DNA of 64,000 nt, taken from contig JAFKAC010000029.1 in the NCBI GenBank assembly GCA_025766275.1, forward strand, positions 1-64,000, written 5' to 3'. Each line of letters starts with the position of its first letter. The stretch's first letter is position 1. The position numbers and the translations under genes were made by a program. The notes beneath the pieces are model-generated. The model ran no database searches. It saw only the letters and a list, made by a program, of their open reading frames with translations, and was not told the DNA's origin. Shown here piece by piece: positions 33,491-43,893 of the stretch. The DNA comes from Lactarius indigo (taxonomy: Eukaryota > Basidiomycota > Agaricomycetes > Russulales > Russulaceae).

Positions 33491-36400
33491 TCACCGAAAG
33501 TCTCTGGCCGGCCAGTCCCTCTGTTCATCGGCAATGCGCTCGAGAGCGGTGGCGCGCTCCAGCCTGTAGATGGAGTCTTGACGATTGTTCTGGGCACACG
33601 CGATCATGTCCCGTAGCTGCGCCACTCTCGCCCGAAGTCGCTCCAGCTCAAAGCTGGCCGCGCGGTAGCGCGTGACCTCCGCGGTGAGTGTCTCGTCGTT
33701 GATGCGGTTGAGGGCGCGGTCGGTGATTTTGTCCGCGGCGAAGATGACGAGATCTTCGTGGGGATACATGGGGCGCAGCGTGGCACTGACGTGAGGCTCG
33801 GCGTAGAGGGGCTTACCATACAAGTGAGGGGAGCCCGGTATGACTCCCAGTATGAGGGGGTCCGCCCCTCCGATGATCTGGACGTGCGACCCGTCCCTCT
33901 CTACTCCGTCGGGTCCGGTGATGGGGTATGGAATGTGATGGGGTCTTCTATTCGCCCGGAACCCTTCAGGCGCAATAACGTGCGCCGGGTCGTCAGCGGC
34001 GGTGAAGGGACGGTGGTCGGCGGCGCCTGGTACATGCACACGTCCTCGGTACATGGTGGACCCGTCGGAGTTGACGAGCCAGGGTGTGATGCTGGAATTA
34101 GTAGGGTCGCCTTTCGTTCGAAGGAAGGCGTGGCATGCCGGGTAGTAATCGTCGTCGTCATGGCCAGCCTCAGCAGCTTCCATCGCTGCCGCCGCTCGCG
34201 CATCTCTCTCAGTCGGGCCGCGGCTGAGTCTAGTTGTTCCTTCTGCCACTCCGCCGCTACCCTCCTCCAACCGTCCAACTCGTACTCCAGGAGAGCTTGA
34301 ACGCTCGTCGTTGCGCGGGAAAACTCCGCGAACGCCGACGAGGTCGTCGCTTGGGGGAATGGCGGCGATAGGTTCGCGCTCCCCTCGTTCGTCACGGAAG
34401 ACGTGGACGATGGCGGATTTGTCGTCAGGCTGTTGCGTGGGGTCGGGGAATCGAGTAATGACGTTTGCCCATTCTTGTGCGGTGATACGGCCCTCTGGCT
34501 GGCCAACAGGTGTGTACGGGGTGATTTGGGTGTTGGGAATCTCAGTCTCGTCGTCTTCAGCGAGGAGGGCCCGAGCGTCTTCTGCAAGGGAGTCAAGGAG
34601 GATCGCTTGGGTGACATGTCGCAGAGGGGAAGTGGGCATGAGAGTGGAGACTGTAGAGCGAAGGAATAGGGGATGACTTTCCTCTGCACGGGTGAAACCC
34701 TTTTTAACTACTGCCCCATGTGCTTGCGCTTCCTGATAGAGGCGAAGCGCTTCCGGTGCGAAGACGTCATCTTTGTTGACCCACTGATTCTCCGAGTCTG
34801 GGTACCCCTTCCACTTGACGAGGTATTGGAGCCGTCGTCCTCTGCCAAAGTGCCGAGAGTCCAGAATGGCCTCGACTTCGTATTCTTCCTCCCCATCGAT
34901 CAGCTCGGGCGGTGGTCGTGTGAAATTCTCGCCATGAAGGGGCGTTTGTTTGTACGGTGTGAGAAGATCGATGTGGAACACTGGGTGGATACTCCACTGC
35001 GTGGGAAGTTCCAATCGATAATTACAGGGGGACATCACCTGTGTCACTCGAAAGGGTCCGTGGCGTCGCGCCGCTAATTTCGCTGTGGGCTGATTGGTGC
35101 GAAGGTGTTTGCCTTCTAGCCACACAAGGTCTCCAATTTTGAACTTGGGCGTATCTTTGTTGCGGACCCACGCTTCTTGCGCCCTCTTCATGAGTCGTTG
35201 GGCGTCCTCTCTTGCCTCCTTTAGCTGGATTAGCCGTCTTGTGACCTGAGGAAGGGGAGATGGCTTATCGGTCCAGTCCGCTTGGGGGTTGTACCCCATT
35301 AGAAGTTGAAACGGTGATTGTTTCGTGTGTTCATGAGGCCAATTGTTGTGCGCGAATTTGGCGATTGGTAGATAAGCGGCCCAGTTGTCCTGTCGCTCGT
35401 TCACCCAGAAGCGCAGGTATTGTTCCAGCCATTGATTGGTGCGCTCGGACTGTCCATCGGTGCGTGGGTGGTATGCAGTCGATATGTTCTGCTGAATGCC
35501 TAGAATGCGGCATACTTCTCTGGTGAACTTCGATGCGAATCGAGGGTCTCGATCACTGATGCATTTGCGAGGTAATCCGAAGCGCTTGAACACATGAGCG
35601 ACGTACAGGGCTGCCGTTTCTTCTGCGGTTATTTCCTCTCGACATGGGATAAAGACTGAGGCTTTGCTGCAGTCGTGATCTGTGATCGTCAGTATGCTGT
35701 CGTACTTCTCCGATGGCGGAAGTTTGGTGATGAAGTCTATGGCGACCGTTTGAAAGGGGGTCGCTTCCAGCTCTGGCGTGATAGGGTGTAGCGCGGCTCG
35801 TATGGGCCTTGTGTTGACCTTGTTCCTCTGGCATTCCGCACAGCCTTGTACGTACTCATATACATCTCTTCGCAGCCGGGGCCACCAGTAGTGTCGTTCC
35901 AAAATTCGTTGTGTCCTTGCGATGCCGGGGTGCCCGTGTATTGGCAGGTCGTGGTGATCGTGTATTAGCACCCGATATGTGGATGCAGGTCCAGTTATTA
36001 CGAACCTGCCGTCCTTGTACCACTCTCCTTCTATCTTCTTGAGGCGATGGGGGTCTACCCACATCTTAATCACCTCCTCGTCTTGTTGGTGTCTTGGTTG
36101 CAGTAAATTTGGGTTTGCCATGAAGGTTCGTGCGGTGTTGAGGGTTCTTACGAAGACTTCGGGGGGTAGGACAACGACTTCACTGTTGTCGCTTGCTCCT
36201 TGATCGTAATCTGGGCGTCTCGAAAGCGCATCTGCCCTGCCGTTGTTCTTTCCCTTGATGTGGTGAATTTCGAAGTCATACTCTGAGAGCTCAAGCACTT
36301 CCCTGGCAACTCGTCTACTGATCTTTTGTGGTGACTTCCAATATTGCAGGTTGAGGTGATCCGAATATATTTTGATTTTGTGTGGGGCCCCAGCGAGCAG

Positions 36401-38236
36401 TGGTCTCCAGTTTCGCAGCGCCTTGACTATCGCGAGCAACTCTAAGTCGTAGATATCGTAATTTCGTTCCGCTTCTGAGAGCGTGGTGGAGTAATAGCCT
36501 ATAGGGTGCCGCTTTCCGTCAGATTTTCTTTGTAATAGTACGGCTCCCACCGCGTATCCGGAGGCATCAACCTCCAATTCAAACGGGTCTTGAAGGACCG
36601 GGTGCGCCAGCACTGGTTCTTCCGTTACTAGGCGTTTGAGGGTATTGAATGCTTTGTCTTCTTCGTCCGTCCACCTCCATTCTTCATCTTTTCGCGTCAG
36701 TTTGGTAAGTGGTTTTGCGTGGTTTGCGAATCCGCGGATGAAGAGTCTGTAAAAGTTGCAAAAGCCGAGGAACGATCGAACGTCTTTGACTTTTGTTGGC
36801 GTTGGCCAATCTTTAATGCCTTGAACTTTTACGGGGTCCATTCGGGTCACCCCCCTCTCAAGGATTACCCCCAGGTAATCCATCCGCGGCTGATGGAATA
36901 GACACTTTTCGAGTTTGAAGTAGAGGTCGTGCTCCCGTGCGACGCCGAGAACATCGCGTACCGCATTTATGTGGGCTGCCAAGTCATGATCAAAATGAGT
37001 GGCGATGCCAATATCGTCCATGTAAACACGTATCGTTGTCCCTAAGCGTTCGTGTTTCGCGATCGTGTCGCGATAAATGTGATTCATCATCGCTTGGAAG
37101 GTCGCAGGGGAGTTGGTGAGGCCGAAGAACATGACTGTGGGTTCGAAGAGGCCGAATTTGGTTTTGAACGCTGCCTTTTCCTGATCGCCGTCGCGTATGC
37201 GAATGTTGTTGTAGCCCCATCGGATATCGAGTTTCGTATAGATGTGTGCGTTGCTGAGGTCTAGGATGAGGTCTTGGATTGACGGCAGCGGGTACTGGTT
37301 TCGTATTGTGTGGGAGTTGATGACACGATAGTCCTGTACCGGGCGTAGTTTTCTGTCCTTCTTTTTGATAAAAAAGAAGGATGAGGCGTACGGGGAAATA
37401 GAAGGGCGTAGATACCCCTGCTTCAACTTTTCATCAAGGAATTCTTTCAACTCACTTTCCTCCTTTTGTGTCATCGGGTATATCTTGCAGTCGATTGCGG
37501 CTGGCGCTGATGGCTTGAAGTCGATGGCATGATCCCATGGCCGCGATGGAGGGAAGCGGTGTGAGGCCTGCTCGTTGAATAGCATATTGAATTCAGCGTA
37601 TACTGGGGGCAACACGGCTGCCGTTCGTTGTTGCTTTGCGGATATGGCCAGTTCTGTCGAAGTAGTGGCACGGGCGAATGTCGATTCGTCCTCTAGTTCT
37701 TGGACGATTGCTTCTTTTTCTGCGACAATTAAGGCCTGTATAGTGGGCGTCGTGAGTAATTCTTCGGTAGTGGCCAGAACTACCGGCTGCATGTCCGGAT
37801 GCATGGTTGCTGTTGCCCAACTGATTGTGGGTTCGAAGGCGCTTAGCCATGGATATCCCAGTACCATGTCTTCGCTGCCGAGGTCGGTTACCAAGAAGGT
37901 CATCTTCTTGATCTGTCCGCGTGTTTTCACTTCGAGGTTAACATAATGAGTGATTAACCCAGCTTTATTTTCCGTATTATCTATGTTCCATATCTTGCGA
38001 GGCGTTTCTAATGGTAGCACAGGGACTTTCGCTCGTGTCGCCATTCCGGGTTTGATGAAGTTGTCGGTGGCTCCAGAGTCCACCAATGCATTTGTTTCAG
38101 TCATTCGGTAATTCGTATGGACAGTCACTGGAATTCGTAGAGATCGGTAGCGCGTTGTCACAATTACAGAATTACATTGTAAGGCCCTCACCCAGACTGA
38201 CGGGTTCAGGCGCTCTGAAAACCCTCCTTTCCCCAC
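33491..38236 (-). CDS. pol: Element C Pol polyprotein, intact
   Basis: 1581 codons without a stop, read in the -1 frame after the slippery site at 38218-38224. Approximate residues: protease DSGA 53-56; RT about 285-460 with LRPVQDYR and YMDD at 405-408; RNase H with Asp 557, Glu 599 and Asp 626. The integrase zinc motif has HGHPG near 768 and Cys 799/802; its DDE triad is Asp 833, Asp 895 and Glu 931, giving the D-35-E spacing. The GPF module is near 1060, and the chromodomain 1117-1165 has YLVKWKGYPDSENQWV, marking it as a chromovirus. A linker of about 200 residues leads to a conserved extension (about 1365-1581: YYPACHAFLRTK, APEGFRANRRP, SPHLYGKPLYAEPH, DETLTAEVTRYR, IADEQRDWPARDF). This is the only undamaged pol in the window. 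Confidence 0.95.
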   Translation of the reverse strand: MGKGGFSERLNPSVWVRALQCNSVIVTTRYRSLRIPVTVHTNYRMTETNALVDSGATDNFIKPGMATRAKVPVLPLETPRKIWNIDNTENKAGLITHYVNLEVKTRGQIKKMTFLVTDLGSEDMVLGYPWLSAFEPTISWATATMHPDMQPVVLATTEELLTTPTIQALIVAEKEAIVQELEDESTFARATTSTELAISAKQQRTAAVLPPVYAEFNMLFNEQASHRFPPSRPWDHAIDFKPSAPAAIDCKIYPMTQKEESELKEFLDEKLKQGYLRPSISPYASSFFFIKKKDRKLRPVQDYRVINSHTIRNQYPLPSIQDLILDLSNAHIYTKLDIRWGYNNIRIRDGDQEKAAFKTKFGLFEPTVMFFGLTNSPATFQAMMNHIYRDTIAKHERLGTTIRVYMDDIGIATHFDHDLAAHINAVRDVLGVAREHDLYFKLEKCLFHQPRMDYLGVILERGVTRMDPVKVQGIKDWPTPTKVKDVRSFLGFCNFYRLFIRGFANHAKPLTKLTRKDEEWRWTDEEDKAFNTLKRLVTEEPVLAHPVLQDPFELEVDASGYAVGAVLLQRKSDGKRHPIGYYSTTLSEAERNYDIYDLELLAIVKALRNWRPLLAGAPHKIKIYSDHLNLQYWKSPQKISRRVAREVLELSEYDFEIHHIKGKNNGRADALSRRPDYDQGASDNSEVVVLPPEVFVRTLNTARTFMANPNLLQPRHQQDEEVIKMWVDPHRLKKIEGEWYKDGRFVITGPASTYRVLIHDHHDLPIHGHPGIARTQRILERHYWWPRLRRDVYEYVQGCAECQRNKVNTRPIRAALHPITPELEATPFQTVAIDFITKLPPSEKYDSILTITDHDCSKASVFIPCREEITAEETAALYVAHVFKRFGLPRKCISDRDPRFASKFTREVCRILGIQQNISTAYHPRTDGQSERTNQWLEQYLRFWVNERQDNWAAYLPIAKFAHNNWPHEHTKQSPFQLLMGYNPQADWTDKPSPLPQVTRRLIQLKEAREDAQRLMKRAQEAWVRNKDTPKFKIGDLVWLEGKHLRTNQPTAKLAARRHGPFRVTQVMSPCNYRLELPTQWSIHPVFHIDLLTPYKQTPLHGENFTRPPPELIDGEEEYEVEAILDSRHFGRGRRLQYLVKWKGYPDSENQWVNKDDVFAPEALRLYQEAQAHGAVVKKGFTRAEESHPLFLRSTVSTLMPTSPLRHVTQAILLDSLAEDARALLAEDDETEIPNTQITPYTPVGQPEGRITAQEWANVITRFPDPTQQPDDKSAIVHVFRDERGEREPIAAIPPSDDLVGVRGVFPRNDERSSSPGVRVGRLEEGSGGVAEGTTRLSRGPTERDARAAAAMEAAEAGHDDDDYYPACHAFLRTKGDPTNSSITPWLVNSDGSTMYRGRVHVPGAADHRPFTAADDPAHVIAPEGFRANRRPHHIPYPITGPDGVERDGSHVQIIGGADPLILGVIPGSPHLYGKPLYAEPHVSATLRPMYPHEDLVIFAADKITDRALNRINDETLTAEVTRYRAASFELERLRARVAQLRDMIACAQNNRQDSIYRLERATALERIADEQRDWPARDFR

Positions 38237-40263
38237 AAGTCTTGAAGTATGAGGTCTTTAACCTCATCCGTGCTGTTGGCTACCTGCGTAAGCCATTCCT
38301 TCGCCTGCTCTCCCGCCGTTTTTGCTGCTTTGATTTGTGGCGCGGGCGTTGCGCTGGGTGCTGGTGTGGCGTATCCGGGCAGTGATGGTTCGTACTGAGA
38401 GACGGGTCCCGGGGATCCCGGCCATTGCGGTGGCCAGGCGGTTTCCGTCATTCTGCTGCTGGACGAAGGGTTCTGCCACTGTCTTTGCTGTCGGGGGTAT
38501 GGGCAGTTTCGTGAGAGGTGTCCCGGTGCGTGACAATTATAGCAAAGGACGTTCCTTAAGTCTCTCCTGGACCCGCCTCTTCCTCGTCCTCGAACTCCAG
38601 GACCACCCCTTGGAGGGAAGGGCGGCGTAGGCCAGTCGTGATTGGGTAATTTGTTGAAGTCGATATCTTCCGATCCGGCTAGCCGTACCTTGGCACGATC
38701 GGCGGAAGTGTCCATGGCCCATGGGTTGGTTTGGGGCAAATTCTGCGGTAATGCCCATCCCGCGTTGCCGGTCTGCTTCTTTGGTTGGGTTGTTGTGCTC
38801 TTATACTCATTGAGCCTGGCCTTAAGGTGGATGTAGTTCTTTTGTCGTTTGAGGACGGCCCTCTTCCAGTCGTCGAATGTTATAGGTTCGTCGAATTGGA
38901 ACGCGTTTTTAAACAGCTCCTTGGGCAAACCCGACGTAAATAAGTCGATGGTTTGTGGTTCATTGAGGTGGTAATGAGCCTTCCGTGCTAGCTGCTCGAA
39001 GTCGTTGACGTACTTGTCAATGTCCTCTCCCACCATTTTGAAGCCCTTTCGTAGTATGGCTTGCGCTTGCTCTCTTTCTAACGTGTTTTCGAATCGTTGG
39101 CTGAATCCATCAGCTACGGCGTCCCATAAACCTCAAGTGTAAGGGCTGATTCCTCGTTGTATTTGTCGATTGAGCCAGTTCAGGAAGGATAAAACCCATT
39201 CGCTGACTGCTCCTCCTTTGATGTAAGACAGGAATAGGAGGCATCTCCTATAGTCGTTGCGCATGATGGGGGCGTCTAGATTCATGCCCCAGTATACATG
39301 CCACTGCGTGAGAAACTGATCGACCTTAAGTCGGTCTCCGTCAAAAATAGAGGGTGGCTCGCCGGTTAATTTTTCACTGGGGTGCCCTCTATCCCCTGCT
39401 CCTCCACCACCTCCGTCACCGCCACCTCCTCCTCCACCTCCAGGTGGGGTGCGGGGCGGTCCTCTCGGTGGTTCAGTTCTTCGTAGATCGAATGGAACGC
39501 CTCCTCCGGGTGGTGGCGGTGGATCGTCTCCCGGTCCTCCTATGCCCGGGGGTAGCTCCATTGCTGGTCGTCTTTCGGATGGGGGGTCTCCTCTATCAGA
39601 GCCTATTGCTCTGAAGATTGCGGCGTCGTCCGCGGTCATACGTACCCCCGTTTCGGGGTTAATGGGCATAAGGGTAGTCCTTGCTTCTTCCTGCACTACT
39701 CGTGCTTCTTCCATCGCGACCTCTTCCATGGCTCGCGTTATTGTGGCCATGATGGCTGGGGATCGGATGTGAATAGGTTCGGGTTCGGTGATGTGTGCGG
39801 ACTCAGCTCGTTCTATTAGGAGATCTTGTATTGCTCCTCCGCTTGTTTCGGTCTGGTTTGGTTCTCATCCCTCACTTTCTTCCTCCGATTCTTCTGGTTC
39901 TTCTGACACTACTTCTCCTGTGGAGTGTTCTCGTACTTGTCCGTCAATAGGCCCCCAATCTGCTCTGCTATTGAGTTCTCGTGCGTCGATGTCGCAACGA
40001 TATCTGGGTCCGGTTGGTCGTATAACGTCCCACTGGGAGTCTATGGGGTTCCACGTAACTTCTACCCAACACAAGTGGTCGAAGTTGAACTCAACTGGAC
40101 GGAACCTCGAAGGTCCGTTAAACTCTACAAAGTATCCGGTTTCTTCTTGTCGCTCCCTCCAACTGGCAGCTTGTAGAAAGCGCGTAGGGACGTTCCGTTC
40201 TCCTCTTCTCGGGATCGAATACGGACGGAAGCTCGTCCACTGGTCTCTGGTTGTTACGGCCAC
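38206..40263 (-). pseudogene. gag: Element C gag with two TGA codons
   Basis: N-terminal domain (TRDQWTSFRPYSIPRRG, TGYFVEFNGP, LCWVEVTWNPIDSQWD), acidic Glu/Ser linker, Pro/Gly-rich region, capsid-like core (DQFLTQWHVYWGMNLD, FLSYIKGGAVSEWVL, DLFTSGLPKELF), AMDTSADRAKVRLAGSEDID, an RG-rich patch, a CCHC knuckle (CYNCHAPGHLSRNC) and a C-terminal ILQDLWGKEGFQSA. TGA at 39865-39867 replaces Arg of ESEGREPEQ in D, and TGA at 39133-39135 replaces Arg of SPYTRELWD. No in-frame ATG precedes the N-terminal domain; the candidate start is GTG at 40263. Despite identical LTRs this copy cannot make full Gag, so it was either mobilised in trans or hit after insertion. Confidence 0.9.
38218..38224 (-). 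promoter_or_regulatory. -1 frameshift slippery heptamer, element C
   Basis: Minus strand GAG GGT TTT gives G GGT TTT in gag frame, 12 nt before the gag stop. The -1 frame continues directly as GFSERLNPSVWVRAL, the start of pol. Confidence 0.88.
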
Positions 40264-40269
40264 GATGGT

Positions 40270-40280
40270 ATCTTGGTCTT
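40270..40280 (-). other. Predicted self-priming site of element C
   Basis: The minus strand reads AAGACCAAGAT two bases inside the 5' LTR edge, complementary to ATCTTGGTCTT in the LTR (minus strand of 40499-40509). Confidence 0.75.
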
Positions 40281-40282
40281 AA

Positions 40283-40803
40283 TGTAACGTCGCCACGACG
40301 TTAGCTCGACTTGAGCGCGAATGACAGTAACAACTTAGCAATATATTGAAGCGTCCGCCTGAAGACTCGAAGGTCCAAGCCTCTGTCTTAGTGAATGCGC
40401 GGAGGCACACCGACAGATCTTTCACTGTGTTGCTCACAAACGGGTCGAAGTTTGTAGAAAGGCGAGGAAGAGAAGAGAAGAGAAAGTGACGATTCAAGAA
40501 GACCAAGATGGCGTATCTTGGTCTTCACAAGACAGTTTAAATACACGTTGAGCAGGCTTTGAAGCGCTGCTATGAGTCACAGTAAAGTAGCGTCCAACGT
40601 ATCGCAGAAACAACGCGAACCCTAATACTACTAGTACCAGTACTAGTGGCGTCAGTCATCAGTCAGCTATCTAGTCCTTATCACCTATCGCACTGCCGTA
40701 TCACCGTAAGTAAGTCCGCAACTAATCTACCTTACCGCCGTAGTTGCAACCGGTACAGTAAGGGTATTCGTACAGCAGAGTCCGTTCGAGTCGAAACGTG
40801 ACA
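40283..40803 (-). repeat. 5' LTR of element C
   Basis: 521 bp, identical to the partner LTR. On the minus strand a TATTTAAA box (40543-40536) lies 34 nt upstream of the first base (40509) of ATCTTGGTCTT. Confidence 0.95.
40499..40543 (-). promoter_or_regulatory. Element C TATA box and predicted transcript 5' end
   Basis: TATTTAAA followed at 34 nt by ATCTTGGTCTT on the minus strand, the sequence complementary to the primer-binding site. The inverted repeat partner GAAGACCAAGAT lies between them. Confidence 0.6.
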
Positions 40804-42191
40804 TCTAGCCACACGAGGTCGCCGTTCTTGAACTTGGGCGTATCTTTGTTGTGGACCCATGCTTCTTGTGCCTTCTTCATGAGGCGTTGGGCATCCTCCC
40901 TGGCTTCTTTCAGTTGTGTTAGTCGCTTCGTTACCTGGGGAAGAGGGGATGGCTTATCCGTCCAATCTGCTTGTGGATCATAACCCATCAGGAGTTGGAA
41001 CGGCGACTTCTTGGTGTGCTCATGTGGCCAGTTGTTGTGCGCGAATTCTGCGATTGGCAGATAGGCAGTCCAGTTATCTTGCCGCTCGTTTACCCAGAAG
41101 CGCAAGTATTGTTCCAGCCACTGATTTGTTCGTTCTGATTGTCCATCAGTGCGCGGGTGATACACGGTCAATATGTTCTGTTGGATTCCTAGGATACGAC
41201 AGACCTCCTTGGTGAATTTGGACGTAAAGCGGGGGTCGCGATTGCTAATGATTTTGCATGGCAGTCCGAAGCGTTTGAATACATGGGTGACGTACAGGGT
41301 CGCCGTTTCTTCCGCGGTGATCTCTTCTCGGCATGGGATGAAGACGGAGGCCTTGCTGCAATCGTGATCCGTGACGGTTAGTATGCTGTCGTGTCCTTTG
41401 GACACGGGGAGTTTGGTGATGAAGTCGACTGCCACCGTGTGGAATGGCATGGCTTCTAGTATCGGCGTAATGGGGTGTAGTGCGGCCCATATAGGCCTTG
41501 TGTTTACTTTGTTTCGTTGGCACTCTGCGCAGCCTTGTACGTACTCGTACACGTCTTTTCGGAGTTGTGGCCACCAGTAGTGTCTTTCCAGGATGTGTTG
41601 AGTCCTCGCGATTCCTGGGTGGCCGTGTATTGGTAAGTCGTGATGGTCGTGTATTAGCACACGCTGGGTCGACGCAGGTCCTGTAATTACGAACCTGCCG
41701 TCCTTGTACCATTCCCCCTGTATCTTTTTGAGGCGGTGCGGGTCAGCCCATATCTTGATTACTTCCTCGTCTTGTTGATGGCGCGGTTGCAGTAAGTTTG
41801 GGTTCGCGATGAAAGTGCGTGCGATGTTGAGGGTTCGCACGAAGACTTCGGGGGGTAGAACGACCACTTCGCTGTTGTCTTCAACTCCTTGATCATAGTC
41901 CGGTCGTCTTGACAAAGCATCTGCTCTTCCGTTGTTCTTTCCCTTGATGTGGTGAATCTCGAAATCATATTCAGAGAGTTCAAGTACTTCCCTGGCGACT
42001 CGTCTACTGATCTTTTGTGGTGATTTCCAGTACTGTAGGTTGAGATGGTCGGAGTAAATCTTGATTTTGTGCGGGGCTCCTGCGAGTAGCGGTCTCCAGT
42101 TTCTCAATGCTTTGACGATTGCCAGTAGTTCCAGGTCGTAAATGTCATAATTACGCTCTGCCTCTGAGAGCGTCGCGGAGTAGTACCCTAT
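40804..42191 (-). pseudogene. pol: Element D pol, RNase H end and integrase (segment 3 of 5)
   Basis: Contains AERNYDIYDLELLAIVKAL, YSDHLNLQYW, SRRVAREVLELSEYDFEIHH, the zinc motif (HGHPGIARTQ ... GCAECQ) and catalytic AVDFITKLP, ISNRDPRF and GQSERTNQ. The middle block reads SNRD where C and F read SDRD, so the catalytic Asp is replaced by Asn, consistent with a G-to-A change at a GAC/GAT codon. It ends at DLVWL, where C inserted (TCTAG). Confidence 0.88.
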
Positions 42192-42766
42192 TGTTACGAT
42201 TTTCTCCGGACTCGTTCTTTTGCATATTACTGTTCCCTTCCCTATACTATACGAGCCCTGTACGATTACGCGGACCTTACGATTATCCGGTTCCTATCGC
42301 GCGCCCTACTTATCGATGTTTCCTTCTGATAAAGTTCGACATGTGCTAGTTTCCGTCGTGTTCCCAATCATGCGCGACCCCACGTGATTTCCCTTTATTC
42401 CCAGTATGACACCCCTTTGTTCCCTTTATGTCCCATCCTTTGTTCCAAGACTAGCGATGGCGCCATCTGTTTGTAGCCGCCACACGGACTATTATCTATT
42501 TAAACCTAGTCCTATCTAGCTTGTACGGTAGACTAGACTTCTTGTGTAAATACTACACTTGAACGCCTTCGTGCTCTCACAAGTCTCGCGAATCCCCTTT
42601 GCCTTTGCCAGATCTTCGAGTCTTGGCCTTTCCCTCTACGATCCAAGTGACCACTGTCCTTGTGATCCTTGTGCACCACCTTGCTGAAGCCAGGCCTTGG
42701 AGCTTGCGCCACCACGATTCGACTGACTCTACAGGTCGTACGCAACACCCCTGTAGTGGCGTTACA
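42192..42766 (+). repeat. Solo LTR (E' family) with perfect target duplication
   Basis: 575 bp from TGTTACGATTT to GGCGTTACA, flanked by CCTAT at 42187-42191 and 42767-42771. It resembles the E LTR over most of its length but is clearly diverged, so it is a separate subfamily. It also contains TATTTAAA and AGACTAGACTT in the same arrangement as E. A solo LTR with an intact duplication indicates recombination between the two LTRs of a former full element. It interrupts D pol between KRHPIG and YYSATL. Confidence 0.92.
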
Positions 42767-43308
42767 CCTATGGGATGTCGCTTTCCGTCAGATTTCTTTT
42801 GTAGTAGGACGGCTCCCACCACGTATCCCGATGCATCAACTTCCAGTTCGAACGGATCTTGAAGGATGGGGTGTGCCAGCACCGGCTCTTCTGTTACAAG
42901 GCGTTTCAGGGTTTTGAACGCTTTGTCTTCGTCTTCTGTCCACCGCCATTCTTCATCTTTTCGTGTTAGCTTGGTGAGCGGTTTGGTGTGAGTTGCGAAG
43001 CCGCGGATAAAAAGTCTGTAAAAGTTGCAGAAACCAAGGAAAGAACGGACGTCTTTGACCTTTGTCGGCGTTGGCCAGTCTTTGATGCCTTGAACTTTTA
43101 CAGGGTCCATACGGGTCACCCCCCTTTCAAGGATTACCCCCAGGTAATCCATACGCGGCTGATGGAACAGGCATTTTTCGAGTTTGAAGTAAAGGTCGTG
43201 CGTCTCCGCGACGCGCAAGACGTCGCGAACTGCTTCTATGTGGGCCGCCAAATCGTGGTCGAAGTGAGTAGCAATACCAATGTCATCCATGTAAACACGT
43301 ATCGTAGT
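42767..43308 (-). pseudogene. pol: Element D pol, RT palm to RNase H start (segment 2 of 5)
   Basis: Contains the YMDD box (VYMDDIGIATHFD), EKCLFHQPRMDYLGVILE, VTRMDPVKVQGIKDWPTP, FLGFCNFYRLFIRG and FELEVDASGYVVGAVLLQ. Bounded by the CCTAT duplication of the solo LTR and the GTAGT duplication of E (43304-43308). Open throughout. Confidence 0.9.
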
Positions 43309-43875
43309 TGTTACAATTTTCTTGGACTCGTCCCTTTTTTCACCATTATTTCCTTCCCATACTATACGAGCCCTGTATGACTACGCGGACTTTACATTAC
43401 CAGGTTTCTATCACGCGCCTTGCTTATCGACGTTCTCTTTTGATAAAGCTTGACATGTGCCAGTTTCCGACTTGTCTCCTCTCACGCGCGACCCCGCATG
43501 ATTCTCCTTTGTTCTCGATATGACCCTGCTTTGTTCCCTTTGTGTTCATCCCTTTCTTCCTCGGTTTGGCGATGGCGCCATCTGTTTGTGATGACCATAC
43601 AGAACGATTCCTATTTAACTCTAGTTATACCTAGCTTGTACGGTAGACTAGACTTCTTGTGTAATACTACACTCGTCTACGCAGAGTCTCCTTGTTCCCC
43701 GACCCTCGTCTTCGCTAGGCCTTCGAGTCTTAGCCCTCCTCTACAGTCCAAGTGACGCACGTCCTTGTGACTCTTGTGCATCATTCCTACTGAAGTCGAG
43801 CCTTTGAGCTTTGACTACCGAGCGATAGACTGACTTAGTACAGGTTGTACTTAACGCCCCTGTAGTGGCGTTACA
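43309..43875 (+). repeat. 5' LTR of element E
   Basis: 567 bp. TATTTAAC at 43612-43619 lies 33 nt upstream of AGACTAGACTT at 43645-43655, the predicted transcript start and primer sequence. Confidence 0.95.
43612..43655 (+). promoter_or_regulatory. Element E TATA box and predicted transcript 5' end
   Basis: TATTTAAC followed at 33 nt by AGACTAGACTT, which is complementary to the site just inside the LTR. Same spacing as in the unrelated B and C/D LTRs. Confidence 0.62.
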
Positions 43876-43877
43876 TT

Positions 43878-43888
43878 AAGTCTAGTCT
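43878..43888 (+). other. Predicted self-priming site of element E
   Basis: AAGTCTAGTCT, two bases after the LTR end, is the exact complement of AGACTAGACTT at 43645-43655. No tRNA-type TGG start abuts the LTR. Confidence 0.78.
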
Positions 43889-43893
43889 CCACA

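Larger units (their letters stand above)
32939..40803 (-). mobile_element. Ty3/gypsy chromovirus C, complete (7865 bp), LTRs identical
   Basis: Two 521-bp LTRs (32939-33459 and 40283-40803) appear identical base for base and are flanked by the perfect duplication TCTAG (32934-32938 and 40804-40808). Pol is one open frame of 1581 codons; gag carries two TGA codons. It is a close relative of the host element D and the youngest insertion in the window. It sits at the end of the D integrase region. Confidence 0.96.

Noticed and set aside
33901..34689. 262-codon minus-strand frame within C pol
   Set aside because: It overlaps the conserved pol extension in another frame. Similar shadows occur in F (57785-58660) and B (25437-26141) but the conserved peptide is in the pol frame.
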